Shown here piece by piece: positions 46,421-55,974 of a stretch of DNA of 64,000 nt. The notes under the pieces were generated by a model. That model did no database searches. It was not told the origin of the DNA and saw only the letters and a program-made list of their open reading frames with translations. The first letter of the stretch is position 1. Each line of letters starts with the position of its first letter. This DNA comes from Xanthomarina sp. F1114 (lineage in GTDB: Bacteria; Bacteroidota; Bacteroidia; Flavobacteriales; Flavobacteriaceae), in the NCBI RefSeq assembly GCF_026410255.1, contig NZ_JAPMLL010000001.1:62001-126000 (forward strand). Reading direction: 5' to 3'. Both the position numbers and the translations under genes were made by a program.

Positions 46421-47041
46421 TTAGTCTTTTGGGAAGGCTTTTTTATTAAAAAAAATAATCAAACAAAACCCTGTACTTATTGCCACATCGGCCACATTAA
46501 AAACAGGTTCGAAAAAAGTAAAATATTCTCCTCCATAAAAAGGCAACCATTCTGGTAAATAACCTTTCCATAATGGGAAATAAAGCATATCTACTACTTT
46601 TCCATGCAATAAACTATCGTAACCTCCTTCTGCAGGTAAAAATGAAGCCACTTGTCCACGACTGTCGTTAAACAAAACACCATAAAAAACGGAGTCTAGA
46701 ATATTCCCAAGGGCGCCGGCAAAAATGAAAATAATTGCCCAAATCAATACTTTTGGACTTTGCTTTTTTACAGCATCGTATAGCCAATAACCAATTCCAA
46801 AAATAGCTACAATTCTAAAAACGGTTAAAGATAATTTTGCTGTTCTATCGCTTATAAAAGAAATAAAGTCGCTAAACTTAGTACCCCAGGCCATACCATC
46901 GTTTTCAACAAAATAGATTTTGAACCATGAAAATACTTGATGTTCTTCTCCTATAGTGAAATGTGTTTTAATATAGATTTTGCTTATCTGATCTATCAAT
47001 AAAATAAGAGTAATGAAAAGAATAGATTTTTTTAAGCTCAT
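46421..47041 (-). CDS. lspA: Lipoprotein signal peptidase
   Basis: Cuts the signal peptide of lipoproteins at the lipobox, in the inner membrane. From the ATG at 47041 it has 206 residues, longer than the usual 160; the Bacteroidota form is longer. The two catalytic aspartates are in GNILDSVFYG and FNVADVAISTG. Four membrane helices are expected. A downstream partner of ileS and the DksA-like gene in this lineage. Confidence 0.93.
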   Translation of the reverse strand: MSLKKSILFITLILLIDQISKIYIKTHFTIGEEHQVFSWFKIYFVENDGMAWGTKFSDFISFISDRTAKLSLTVFRIVAIFGIGYWLYDAVKKQSPKVLIWAIIFIFAGALGNILDSVFYGVLFNDSRGQVASFLPAEGGYDSLLHGKVVDMLYFPLWKGYLPEWLPFYGGEYFTFFEPVFNVADVAISTGFCLIIFFNKKAFPKD

Positions 47042-47105
47042 ATTATTTCCCAATAATGCGGGTGAATTTATAGTAGTAATAGATTATTTTTCAAAAATAG
47101 ACATA

Positions 47106-47726
47106 TTATTCAGTTTTCTTAACAGTAATATTTCCATTTATTGAATTTAAACTTATTTGATGTTCGCCTGGTTTTAAAGCTTCTTTCTTTACACTACCAT
47201 GTTTAGTTGAAACTTCAACTTGAGCCCAATTTGTTTCTAATTTAATATCTCCATGAATGGTATTAACCAACAAATTTCCATAGAATTTTTCAGCATTAAA
47301 AGAACCATTTATCAATTCGGCATCTACATATTTATAGTTTCCGGATAAAAATACCAGAGCAATATCGCTAGAAATTAAAAGGCTCATATTCTCAGGAATT
47401 ATTAACTTCAGCTCTATAGAAATAAGTTTGTGCGCACTTAATTTATCGTTATTTGCAACAAACATAGGGTGGAATGTACTGGAGATATGCAGTTTTTTAT
47501 CTTTTATATCTGTAAATAAAACCACATGCTGGTTGTTTTCTCCTCTAACTTCAGAAAAAATAGAAATGTTTTTAGTTTTAGCGGTTTCAACAACTATTTT
47601 AAAAACAGAATTACCATCTATAACAAGAGTTGAAATTCCTTTAGACGAAAAGGATTTAGTACTTGTTTTCTGCGCTTGGATTTGACACAAAAAAAACAGA
47701 AAGAAGATGTATATAATATACTTCAT
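47106..47726 (-). CDS. DUF4097-like secreted protein
   Basis: A 206-residue exported protein with a signal peptide (FFLFFLCQIQAQ) and a right-handed beta-helix-like repeat region, with GNYKYVDAELINGSFNAEKF and TIHGDIKLETNWAQVEVSTKHGSV as strand-turn repeats. This fits the DUF4097 or head-GIN class of adhesin-like proteins; no enzyme motif is present. It lies 52 bases before the lspA start. Confidence 0.7.
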   Translation of the reverse strand: MKYIIYIFFLFFLCQIQAQKTSTKSFSSKGISTLVIDGNSVFKIVVETAKTKNISIFSEVRGENNQHVVLFTDIKDKKLHISSTFHPMFVANNDKLSAHKLISIELKLIIPENMSLLISSDIALVFLSGNYKYVDAELINGSFNAEKFYGNLLVNTIHGDIKLETNWAQVEVSTKHGSVKKEALKPGEHQISLNSINGNITVKKTE

Positions 47727-47748
47727 TTAAAGAAAAAGAAGGTATAAA

Positions 47749-47776
47749 AAAACGCCTCAACAAAATGAAGCGTTTT
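47749..47776 (-). terminator. Probable terminator after the DksA-like gene
   Basis: AAAACGC-c-TC pairs with GA-a-GCGTTTT (one mismatch), with a T-run on the minus-strand side. Confidence 0.6.
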
Positions 47777-47849
47777 AAAGTTTTAATTTTCGGAAAACTA
47801 AAAAGATTGAATTTCTAATTATTAGATTCCTTTTTAGATATTATAAATA

Positions 47850-48233
47850 CTATTGTTGCATGTTTTTAGCTTCAATACTTAAAGTAGCATGTGGCACTAA
47901 TTTTAAACGATCTTTGTTTATTAGTTTCCCAGTTACTCTACAAACTCCATAAGTTTTATTTTCAATTCTAATGAGTGCATTTTTCAAATCGCGAATAAAC
48001 TTTTCTTGTCTAATTGCCAATTGCGAATTAGCTTCCTTACTCATAGTTTCGCTACCTTCTTCAAACGCTTTAAAGGTAGGAGACGTATCGTCCGTGCCAT
48101 TATTTAAATCGTTCATATAAGCACTTTTTATTAAATCTAAATCGTGCTGAGCTTTTACAATTTTATCCTGAATAAGACCTTTAAATTCTGCTAAGTCTTT
48201 ATCCGAATACCTTACTTTTAAATCTTCTGCCAT
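47850..48233 (-). CDS. DksA/TraR-like protein with a degenerate zinc finger
   Basis: A 127-residue coiled-coil protein. The start is at 48233, just after the ileS stop; the longer frame into ileS is a shadow. The N-terminal coiled coil is about residues 5-90. The C-terminal zinc-finger region keeps one of four usual ligands, C98 (YGVCRVTGK); the other three are T101, S119 and A122 at the canonical spacing. The RL and P residues of the family stay. It may bind RNA polymerase as a zinc-independent DksA-type protein (inference). Encoded just after ileS. Confidence 0.85.
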   Translation of the reverse strand: MAEDLKVRYSDKDLAEFKGLIQDKIVKAQHDLDLIKSAYMNDLNNGTDDTSPTFKAFEEGSETMSKEANSQLAIRQEKFIRDLKNALIRIENKTYGVCRVTGKLINKDRLKLVPHATLSIEAKNMQQ

Positions 48234-48237
48234 GTTC

Positions 48238-51200
48238 TTAATGTTTTTTAATAAATAATTTGGTGCTAACATCGTCGAAAACAACTTCTATACCGTTATT
48301 TATTTGGTCAATAATTTCTAATTTCTCTGTTAAAGTTTCAGCCTTAATATACGACATATTTGTTTGTATGGCATCCACTATTTTTTCATCTTTTTGAAGC
48401 TGAACCTCAATTTTATCTGTTACTTCAAATCCTGAATCTTTACGTAAATTTTGAATGCGATTAACAAGTTCTCTTGCAATTCCTTCTTTTCGTAGTTCGT
48501 CAGAAATAGTCACATCTAAAGCTACTGTTAATGCTCCTTCGTTCGCTACAAGCCAACCTTCAATATCTTGAGATGTTATCTCTACATCTGTCTGCTCTAA
48601 TGTAATACTTTTTTCGTTAATTACAACCTCAATTTTACCATTTTGCTCGATTTCCTTAATATCTTCAGAAGTAAATTCAACAATAGTATTAGCTATCAAT
48701 TTCATATCCTTACCAAAGCGAGGTCCTAAGGTTTTGAAATTAGGTTTTATTTGTTTTACTAAAATATCTGAAGCATCTTCTAAGATTTCTACCTCCTTAA
48801 CATTTACTTCGTGTTTTATAAGATCGGCAACTGCTAATATCTCTTCCTTTTGCTGTTTAGAGTCAATAGGAATCATGATTTTTTGTAATGGCTGACGCAC
48901 TTTTATCTTCTCTTTAGCTCTTAACGATAATACTAAAGAAGATATTGTTTGAGCTGCTTCCATTTTGCGTTCTAGGCTCTTATCTACAAATGTCTCGTTG
49001 TACACAGGGAAGTTTGCTAAATGTACACTTTCAAAAGCTTCTTTCTTAGATACAGAATTTAAATCTAAATATAACCTATCCATAAAGAAAGGAGCAATTG
49101 GAGCGCCTAACTTTGCAATGGTTTCCATACAGGTGTAAAGCGTTTGGTACGCTGAAATTTTATCTTGTTGATAATCGCCTTTCCAGAAACGTCTTCTGCT
49201 TAAACGCACAAACCAGTTACTTACATAATCTTGTGTAAAATCTGATATAGCTCTGGCAGCTCTTGTTGGTTCGTAATCTGCATAAAATGCATCTACTTTT
49301 TGAATTAAAGTATGTAATTCTGAAAGAATCCATCTATCAATTTCTGGTCTTTCACCTAATGGAATATCTGCTTCTAAATTCTTAAAATTATCTAAGTTTG
49401 AATATAATGTGAAGAAAGAATATGTGTTATAAAGCGTTCCGAAGAATTTGCGTTTTACTTCTTCTATTCCATCGACATCAAATTTTAAGTTATCCCAAGG
49501 ATTGGCATTTGAAATCATATACCAACGTGTGGCATCTGCTCCGTAAGTAGCTAAAGTCTCAAACGGATCTGTAGCGTTACCAAGACGTTTAGACATTTTA
49601 TGTCCGTTTTTGTCTAAAACCAACCCATTTGAAACAACATTTTTATAGGCAACCGAATCGAAAACCATTGTTCCTATGGCATGTAAGGTATAGAACCAAC
49701 CTCTAGTTTGATCGACACCTTCTGCAATAAAATCGGCTGGAAAAGCCTTATTTTCATCAATTAGTTCTTTGTTTTCAAACGGGTAATGCCATTGTGCATA
49801 AGGCATAGAACCAGAATCGAACCAAACATCAATTAAATCTGCTTCGCGTTTCATTGGCTTTCCAGAAGGAGACACTAAATCAATTTCGTCTACAATGTTT
49901 TTATGTAAATCGATTTTCGCATAGTTTTCTTCGGAATAATTTCCAACTTCAAAATCTTCAAAAATATCTTTTGCTAAAACACCTGCTTCAACAGAACGTT
50001 TCATTTCAGTTTTTAATTCTTCAACAGAACCAATACAGATTTCTTCTTTACCATCTTCTGTTCTCCAAATTGGCAATGGAATTCCCCAGTAACGAGAACG
50101 AGATAAATTCCAATCGTTGGCATTAGCTAGCCAGTTTCCAAAACGTCCAGTTCCAGTAGATTTTGGCTTCCAATTTATAGTTTCATTCAATTCGAACATA
50201 CGTTGTTTTACGTCTGTTACTTTAATAAACCAAGAATCTAACGGATAATATAGTATTGGTTTATCTGTACGCCAGCAATTTGGATAGCTATGTTTATATT
50301 TTTCAACCTTAAAGGCTCTATTTTCTTCTTTTAATTTAATGGCAAGTTCTACGTCTACAGAGCGTTCTGGAACTTCGCCATCAGCATAATATTCATTTTT
50401 AACATATTTACCGGCATGCTCTCCCATTTCTGGTCTAAATTTCCCTTGTAAGTTTACCAACGGAACCAAGTTTCCTTGATCGTCTTTTACTAACAATGGT
50501 GGCACTTCTGGTTTAGCCTGTTTAGCCACCAAAGCATCGTCTGCTCCAAAAGTTGGCGCTGTATGTACGATTCCTGTTCCATCTTCTGTAGTAACAAAAT
50601 CTCCAGAAATAATACGAAATGCGTTTTCCGGATTGTCGTTTGGAAGTGCATAAGGCAGTAATTGCTCATAAGTAATTCCTACTAAATCTTTGCCTTTAAA
50701 CTCTTTTACAACATAATAAGGAATGTGCTTACCTCCTGACTTATATTCTAATAGCTCTGGTTTTGTTTCAACTCTTTTAAACTTTCCATCAAACTGATTA
50801 TTTACCAATGGTTTTGCTAAAACAACATTCATTGGCTCGAACGTATATTGATTGTAGGTTTCTACTAAAACATAATCTATTTTTGGTCCAACGGTTAAAG
50901 CTGTATTACTTGGTAAAGTCCAAGGTGTTGTGGTCCAAGCTAAAAAGAAAATAGTTCCTTCGTTTTGTAAAAAATCTGGAAGCGAGTCTTCGTTGGCTTT
51001 AAACTGTGCAACAACTGTGGTATCTGTAACGTCCTGATAGGTTCCTGGCTGATTTAGCTCATGCGAGCTCAATCCAGTTCCGGCTTTTGGAGAATAAGGC
51101 TGAATGGTATACCCTTTATACATCAAGCGCTTGTTGTAGATTTCCTTTAACAACCACCAAACCGATTCCATATATTTAGGATCGTAAGTTATGTATGGAT

Positions 51201-51657
51201 TGTCCATATCTACCCAGTAGCCCATTTTTTGAGTTAGATCGTTCCAAACATCAGTATATCTCATAACAGCTTTTCTACAAGCTGCATTATAATCTTCAAC
51301 AGAAATACCCTTTTCGCTGTCTGGATTACCAATATCTTCTTTAGTAATTCCTAATTCTTTCTCAACACCAAGTTCTATTGGCAAACCATGTGTATCCCAA
51401 CCAGCTTTACGCTTTACTTGGAAACCTTTCATGGTTTTATAACGAGGAAAAATATCTTTAATAGCACGAGCTAACACGTGATGCACGCCTGGAAGTCCGT
51501 TTGCTGACGGAGGGCCTTCGAAGAACACAAATGGTTTATTGCCTTCTCTAGTGGTTACACTCTTTTCAAATATGTTATTTTCTTCCCAATATGAGCTAAT
51601 TTGGTTAGCTACATTTGACAAGTCAAGTCCTTTATATTCAGGGAATTTTGTACTCAT
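48238..51657 (-). CDS. ileS: Isoleucine-tRNA ligase
   Basis: Charges tRNA-Ile. About 1139 residues from the ATG at 51657 (an ATG 12 bases upstream is also possible). It has the HIGH-like motif GVHHVLA in the GLPGVHHVLARAIKD segment, the editing-domain insertion, DGSMPYAQWHY-like catalytic segments, and the KMSKRLGN motif. The long C-terminal domain is of the eukaryote-like/type 2 form, which fits the length over 1100. First gene of the ileS-DksA-like-DUF4097-lspA series. Confidence 0.97.
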   Translation of the reverse strand: MSTKFPEYKGLDLSNVANQISSYWEENNIFEKSVTTREGNKPFVFFEGPPSANGLPGVHHVLARAIKDIFPRYKTMKGFQVKRKAGWDTHGLPIELGVEKELGITKEDIGNPDSEKGISVEDYNAACRKAVMRYTDVWNDLTQKMGYWVDMDNPYITYDPKYMESVWWLLKEIYNKRLMYKGYTIQPYSPKAGTGLSSHELNQPGTYQDVTDTTVVAQFKANEDSLPDFLQNEGTIFFLAWTTTPWTLPSNTALTVGPKIDYVLVETYNQYTFEPMNVVLAKPLVNNQFDGKFKRVETKPELLEYKSGGKHIPYYVVKEFKGKDLVGITYEQLLPYALPNDNPENAFRIISGDFVTTEDGTGIVHTAPTFGADDALVAKQAKPEVPPLLVKDDQGNLVPLVNLQGKFRPEMGEHAGKYVKNEYYADGEVPERSVDVELAIKLKEENRAFKVEKYKHSYPNCWRTDKPILYYPLDSWFIKVTDVKQRMFELNETINWKPKSTGTGRFGNWLANANDWNLSRSRYWGIPLPIWRTEDGKEEICIGSVEELKTEMKRSVEAGVLAKDIFEDFEVGNYSEENYAKIDLHKNIVDEIDLVSPSGKPMKREADLIDVWFDSGSMPYAQWHYPFENKELIDENKAFPADFIAEGVDQTRGWFYTLHAIGTMVFDSVAYKNVVSNGLVLDKNGHKMSKRLGNATDPFETLATYGADATRWYMISNANPWDNLKFDVDGIEEVKRKFFGTLYNTYSFFTLYSNLDNFKNLEADIPLGERPEIDRWILSELHTLIQKVDAFYADYEPTRAARAISDFTQDYVSNWFVRLSRRRFWKGDYQQDKISAYQTLYTCMETIAKLGAPIAPFFMDRLYLDLNSVSKKEAFESVHLANFPVYNETFVDKSLERKMEAAQTISSLVLSLRAKEKIKVRQPLQKIMIPIDSKQQKEEILAVADLIKHEVNVKEVEILEDASDILVKQIKPNFKTLGPRFGKDMKLIANTIVEFTSEDIKEIEQNGKIEVVINEKSITLEQTDVEITSQDIEGWLVANEGALTVALDVTISDELRKEGIARELVNRIQNLRKDSGFEVTDKIEVQLQKDEKIVDAIQTNMSYIKAETLTEKLEIIDQINNGIEVVFDDVSTKLFIKKH

Positions 51658-51745
51658 GATATCATTCATTCTTTTCGACCTGCGAAAATAATGATTTTTA
51701 GGAAAATAGGCAGTGAAAAAGTAGTGAAATCCCTAATTAATAATC

Positions 51746-51946
51746 TCACTTGGTTACAATTGGCAAAATCATTGGTGCTAAATAAAAAAAACAAATAATA
51801 AAACTGATTATTGAAGAAGGAAAAACAATAAATAAAATTTGTTTTTTCATAGAAAGGTTACATAATCTAAAAAAAAGATTTAGGGCCAAAATTAATATGA
51901 CAAAATTTTGAATAATTCTAATAAACTTTGTTTGTATGTTATCCAT
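51746..51946 (-). CDS. Short hypothetical membrane protein
   Basis: A 66-residue frame with two hydrophobic segments (NFVILILALNLFF and SIISFIICFFYLAPMILP). It begins 6 bases past the stop of the frameshifted gene 51953-52365. No family recognised; the coding status is not certain. Confidence 0.4.
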   Translation of the reverse strand: MDNIQTKFIRIIQNFVILILALNLFFRLCNLSMKKQILFIVFPSSIISFIICFFYLAPMILPIVTK

Positions 51947-51952
51947 ATAAAC

Positions 51953-52365
51953 TTAAAAATTATTAAAAAATTCTGCCAAAAATTCAAGACAGTCAGCTAA
52001 TGAGAAACAAAATACTGTAAATATTAACCAGTCTATGTAATTAAAATTTTGTTTTTCTGAAATTCTTCTTTTTAATATAAACCAGCTAACTATAGAGAAT
52101 AAAAAGAAAAATAAACTAGTCAGATTATTAAAAATTTTGGATCTGAAACCCAAAGATTCGTTTAGCTCTTTAACTTCTATACATCCCAACAAATGACCTA
52201 AATAATTAAATGTAAAAACCTCTGATATTTTACCTTTTGTTATTATGAAGTCAAATAGAAAATAAATGACATTGTAAAATTGAGTTTTTAACGGAAAAAA
52301 AGTAAAAATAATATTGCAACAAACATTTCTTTTTTGTGAATTGAAAATGTTATTTTATCTTTCAT
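51953..52365 (-). pseudogene. Membrane protein gene with a frameshift at an A7/T7 run
   Basis: From the ATG at 52365 the minus strand reads MKDKITFSIHKKEMFVAILF and then stops after a run of seven T (plus strand A7, 52296-52302). With eight T the frame continues through FPLKTQFYNVIYFLFDFIIT and, with no stop, into the open frame ending FLAEFFNNF at 51953, giving a 137-residue protein with several hydrophobic helices. So an intact gene of ordinary composition appears split by a single missing base. It may be a true pseudogene, a phase-variable switch or a sequence error. The product's function is unknown. Confidence 0.65.
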
Positions 52366-52378
52366 ATTATTAATAATT

Positions 52379-53737
52379 TTAAACTATAAAGTTTACCAAA
52401 TCCTCAATCTTAGATATCATTTGAATTTTAATACCGGTGTTTTTTAGAACAATTTTATTGTATTTAGAGACAAATATGGTGGAAAATCCTAATTTTTCAG
52501 CTTCCAAGATACGTTGTTCCACACGTTGTACTGGACGTATTTCTCCAGATAAGCCAACCTCAGCTGCAAAACAGATATCTTTTTGTAAGGCTTCGTCTTC
52601 ATTAGATGAAAGAATAGCAGCTACTACTGCTAAATCGATAGCTGGATCGTCTACTGTTATTCCTCCTGTTATGTTTAAAAACACATCTTTAGCTCCTAAT
52701 CTGAATCCAGCTCGTTTTTCTAAAACTGCCAACAACATATTTAAGCGTTTAGCATTGAAACCCGTGGCAGAACGCTGTGGTGTTCCATAAACAGCTGTAC
52801 TTACTAAGGCTTGAACTTCTATCATTAAAGGTCGCATGCCTTCCAGAGTGGCAGCAACGGCATTCCCAGAAAGCTCGTCGTCTTTTTTGGAAATTAAAAT
52901 TTCACTCGGGTTTGATACTTCACGTAATCCGGAACCTTGCATTTCGTAGATACCTAGTTCGTTTGTAGATCCAAAACGATTTTTGTTAGCTCGGAGAATT
53001 CTAAACACGTGATTTCTATCTCCTTCAAATTGTAAAACCGTGTCGACCATATGTTCTAAAATTTTTGGTCCAGCTATATTCCCGTCTTTAGTAATATGTC
53101 CAATTAATACAACTGGAGTTGCTGTTTCTTTTGCATATTTTATCAATTCTGTGGTACATTCTTTTATCTGAGAAATACTTCCTGAAGAAGATTCTATATA
53201 ATCACTATGTAAAGTTTGAATAGAATCAATAACAACAATATCCGGCTCTAAATCTTCTATTTGTTTAAAGATATTTTGTGTTTTTGTTTCAGTAAGAATG
53301 TAGCAATTACTACTAGTTGGATTAATACGCTCCGCGCGCATTTTTATTTGTTTCTGACTTTCTTCACCTGAAACATACAAGGTTTTATAAGGTAATTTTA
53401 AAGCTATTTGTAGCAATAAGGTACTTTTTCCAATTCCAGGTTCGCCCCCTAACAATATCATGGAACCAGGAACAATACCACCTCCAAGCACCCGATTAAA
53501 CTCTTGATCGCTTGTTGCCATTCTAGCATCTTGCGAAGCATCAATTTCGTTAATAAGCAAGGGTTTGGAAACACGTTTTGAAGCTGAAGTTGGCGTTTTC
53601 CAATCGCTTTTTTCTGGTTTTTGAATAACTTCTTCTGTAATAGTATTCCACTCTTTACAAGCTGTACATTGTCCTTGCCATTTAGAATACTGTGTGCCAC
53701 AATTCTGGCAGAAAAAAGTTGTTTTTACTTTAGCCAT
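52379..53737 (-). CDS. radA: DNA repair protein RadA
   Basis: A RecA-like branch-migration helicase in DNA repair. The 452-residue protein has an N-terminal four-cysteine zinc finger (C10, C13, C24, C27), Walker A GEPGIGKST (98-106), the RadA-specific KNRFG motif in ANKNRFGSTNELGIYEM, and a C-terminal Lon-protease-like domain. It ends the panC-panD-UPF0104-esterase-radA series. Confidence 0.96.
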   Translation of the reverse strand: MAKVKTTFFCQNCGTQYSKWQGQCTACKEWNTITEEVIQKPEKSDWKTPTSASKRVSKPLLINEIDASQDARMATSDQEFNRVLGGGIVPGSMILLGGEPGIGKSTLLLQIALKLPYKTLYVSGEESQKQIKMRAERINPTSSNCYILTETKTQNIFKQIEDLEPDIVVIDSIQTLHSDYIESSSGSISQIKECTTELIKYAKETATPVVLIGHITKDGNIAGPKILEHMVDTVLQFEGDRNHVFRILRANKNRFGSTNELGIYEMQGSGLREVSNPSEILISKKDDELSGNAVAATLEGMRPLMIEVQALVSTAVYGTPQRSATGFNAKRLNMLLAVLEKRAGFRLGAKDVFLNITGGITVDDPAIDLAVVAAILSSNEDEALQKDICFAAEVGLSGEIRPVQRVEQRILEAEKLGFSTIFVSKYNKIVLKNTGIKIQMISKIEDLVNFIV

Positions 53738-53771
53738 GTTTACTTTCCGAAAAAAACGGAAGTGTTTTTAA

Positions 53772-54920
53772 TTAATACCCAAAATCCGCTTTAATTTCAT
53801 CTGCTTTTTCCAAAACTAAGTCTTTGGTAATTCCTGCAATTTCCTCTAAAACAAATGCCGACTGATATGTTCTCATTGCTTTTTTAGTTTCACCAGTTTC
53901 TTCATAGAAACGCGCTAAATAGTAACTTCCCAACATAGTTTTAGGATATTGTTTTCTAGCAAGTTTTCCTAAATCTTCATAATATTCAAACTTCTCTGTT
54001 TTCTCAATAGCGGCTTGGATTGCTTTAAAGTCGTTTAGTAGGATTTTTTTATCAACTCCAAATAAATCTAGAATAGTTTGATATTTTTCTTCTAAATATA
54101 CCACTGGAGAAGACTCCAATTCTAAAATAGTTTCTCTATATTCCTTTTTACTTATGGGTTGGTATACCAAAAATATTTTCTGTAACGCATCTGGTATAAC
54201 GTAAGCTGGTAAAGAATAATGAGTAGGATCTTCTAATTTTTTAAAATTGTAGAGAATATTTTTATTATCAATTCCTGAAATAGCTGTATTTAATGCTTCT
54301 GAACCTGTATTAATAGACGCCACATCATTCTCTGAAGTTGCCAAGTAATAAAACATCTTTGTTTCTATTTTACCTAATCTTTCTGGAATATAGTTTAACA
54401 TATCTGGTGCCAAATCTGGAGATATAGCTATATATGCTTTAAATATTGGATCTCCTTTTAGCAGGTAATAATTGATAAAGTTGGCTGTTTCTCCATGTCC
54501 AATAGCTACTCTAAATTTTTCGGTTCTGTATGTTTTTTCAATATGTGGGATTAATTCCATGCCAATAAATTCAAAAAAACTAGCACCAGTTTCAATTGGT
54601 AATGAATTTTGCTCAGAATAGTACATATCTGCCTCTCTGCTACCCATTTGATTAACACCAACCACAATAGCATCTGGCATATCTTCCCAGTAAGAGTAAT
54701 AATCAACATTTCCAGAAACGGCTTCAAACATATAATCGCCATCAAATACCATAATTATTGGGTATTTTTTATCTGGATTAGCGTCATATCCTCTTGGTAA
54801 TTGGATTTTAACTTCGCGAGTTTCACCTAATTTTGAAGAATTAAACGGCTCGTAAATTACTTGAGCATTTACAAATTTAATACACACAAGAAAGATTAAT
54901 AAGTAGATCTGTTTTTTCAT
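53772..54920 (-). CDS. Secreted esterase-like alpha/beta-hydrolase-fold protein lacking the serine nucleophile
   Basis: A 382-residue exported protein (signal LLIFLVCIKFVNAQ). The N-terminal fold is of the esterase D/putative-esterase family (VKIQLPRGYDANPDKKYP, IIMVFDGDYMF, FIGMELIPHIEKTYRTEKFR). The nucleophile elbow that should read GxSxGG is GHGETAN (residues 141-147), with Gly143 in the Ser position, so serine hydrolysis by the usual mechanism is unlikely. A TPR-like tail follows (LGSYYLARFYEETGETKKAM). Between UPF0104 and radA. Confidence 0.82.
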   Translation of the reverse strand: MKKQIYLLIFLVCIKFVNAQVIYEPFNSSKLGETREVKIQLPRGYDANPDKKYPIIMVFDGDYMFEAVSGNVDYYSYWEDMPDAIVVGVNQMGSREADMYYSEQNSLPIETGASFFEFIGMELIPHIEKTYRTEKFRVAIGHGETANFINYYLLKGDPIFKAYIAISPDLAPDMLNYIPERLGKIETKMFYYLATSENDVASINTGSEALNTAISGIDNKNILYNFKKLEDPTHYSLPAYVIPDALQKIFLVYQPISKKEYRETILELESSPVVYLEEKYQTILDLFGVDKKILLNDFKAIQAAIEKTEKFEYYEDLGKLARKQYPKTMLGSYYLARFYEETGETKKAMRTYQSAFVLEEIAGITKDLVLEKADEIKADFGY

Positions 54921-54986
54921 TTTTTACATGGTTAAGAATGCCATGCAAGGTAGTAAAATACCTATAAGATTGAAAATTTTAGTTAT

Positions 54987-55973
54987 TTAAACTTCATCTT
55001 TATTCTTAGTAATTTCCGCTCTTTTATTTTTATTAAAAACAGGCAATAAGATCAAAGAAAGTCCACCGGCCAAAACAAGAAGAACGGTTTGCGATGCCCA
55101 TACAATCCAGCCAAAAGCCATACTTGGAGACTCTGGGATGGCAAAAAGAGAAAAAGCTGCATAGACAGCAATTGGATAAGAACCTATACCTCCATTTGTA
55201 GCAGCAATACTAAAAGTGGCTGAAATAAACCCTAATAAAACCGCACCAAAAGATATACCCTGTAATTCTGTTAGAGAAAAAGTTGTAACGTAAAACATAA
55301 CTATATACATACTCCAAATAAAAAGGGTGTGACCAATAAAAGCCCATTTCTTTTTCATTTTAAAGATGCTTAAAACACCTTCTAAAAGTCCTGCCAAGAA
55401 CTTTTTTACTTTTAAAGCAAAAGTAGATTGACTGCTTTTTATATACCTAAAACCAACAAACGCAATGAGAGTCAATGCAACTAAAGCTATTATTATGTGT
55501 AAGGGATTAAATTTTTCAATAAAAAACTGATAGATAAAGTCGAATTGAATAAAAAGAGTTATTCCAATAATAGCAGACATTACTATTAAATCTGCCACAC
55601 GCTCTGATACTATAGTGCCGAAACCTTTTTCAAAAGGAACATCTTCGTAAGTTGTTAAAATAGAAGCTCTAGCAACTTCGCCCGCTCTGGGAATGGTGTA
55701 ATTAATTAAATAAGCCGAAAAAACAGCCATAATACTGTTTGCAAACCTTACTTTATAACCTAAGGGTTCTAATTGAAATCGCCATCTATAAGCTCTAGAT
55801 AAATGACTCAATAAACCACATAACATGCCTAAAAGAATCCAACTATAGTCGGCATTTTTAACAAATACTAACAGTTCATTTAAAGGTACTTTAGATAAAG
55901 AATAGCCTATTAAAAAAACTCCCAACAAAATTGGGAGTAGGATTTTTAAATATTTTTTAAGCGTTTGATTCAA
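54987..55973 (-). CDS. UPF0104/lysylphosphatidylglycerol-synthase-like membrane protein
   Basis: A 328-residue polytopic inner-membrane protein with eight or so hydrophobic helices. It has the family's segment SRAYRWRFQLEPLGYKV, the GEVARASILTTYEDVPFEKGFG loop and SERVADL. It matches the flippase-like integral-membrane domain of the MprF/UPF0104 type, without the synthase domain. It begins 1 base past panD. The substrate is unknown; a lipid-related role is likely. Confidence 0.85.
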   Translation of the reverse strand: MNQTLKKYLKILLPILLGVFLIGYSLSKVPLNELLVFVKNADYSWILLGMLCGLLSHLSRAYRWRFQLEPLGYKVRFANSIMAVFSAYLINYTIPRAGEVARASILTTYEDVPFEKGFGTIVSERVADLIVMSAIIGITLFIQFDFIYQFFIEKFNPLHIIIALVALTLIAFVGFRYIKSSQSTFALKVKKFLAGLLEGVLSIFKMKKKWAFIGHTLFIWSMYIVMFYVTTFSLTELQGISFGAVLLGFISATFSIAATNGGIGSYPIAVYAAFSLFAIPESPSMAFGWIVWASQTVLLVLAGGLSLILLPVFNKNKRAEITKNKDEV

Positions 55974-55974
55974 T

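Noticed and set aside
48234-48284. Longer N-terminus for the DksA-like protein, into ileS
   Set aside because: The extra residues translate the ileS 3' end in another frame; the ATG at 48233 fits the family N-terminus.
53745-53761. Hairpin TTCCG-A7-CGGAA between the esterase-like gene and radA
   Set aside because: Only 5 bp of stem and no T-run placed for termination; not convincing as a terminator.
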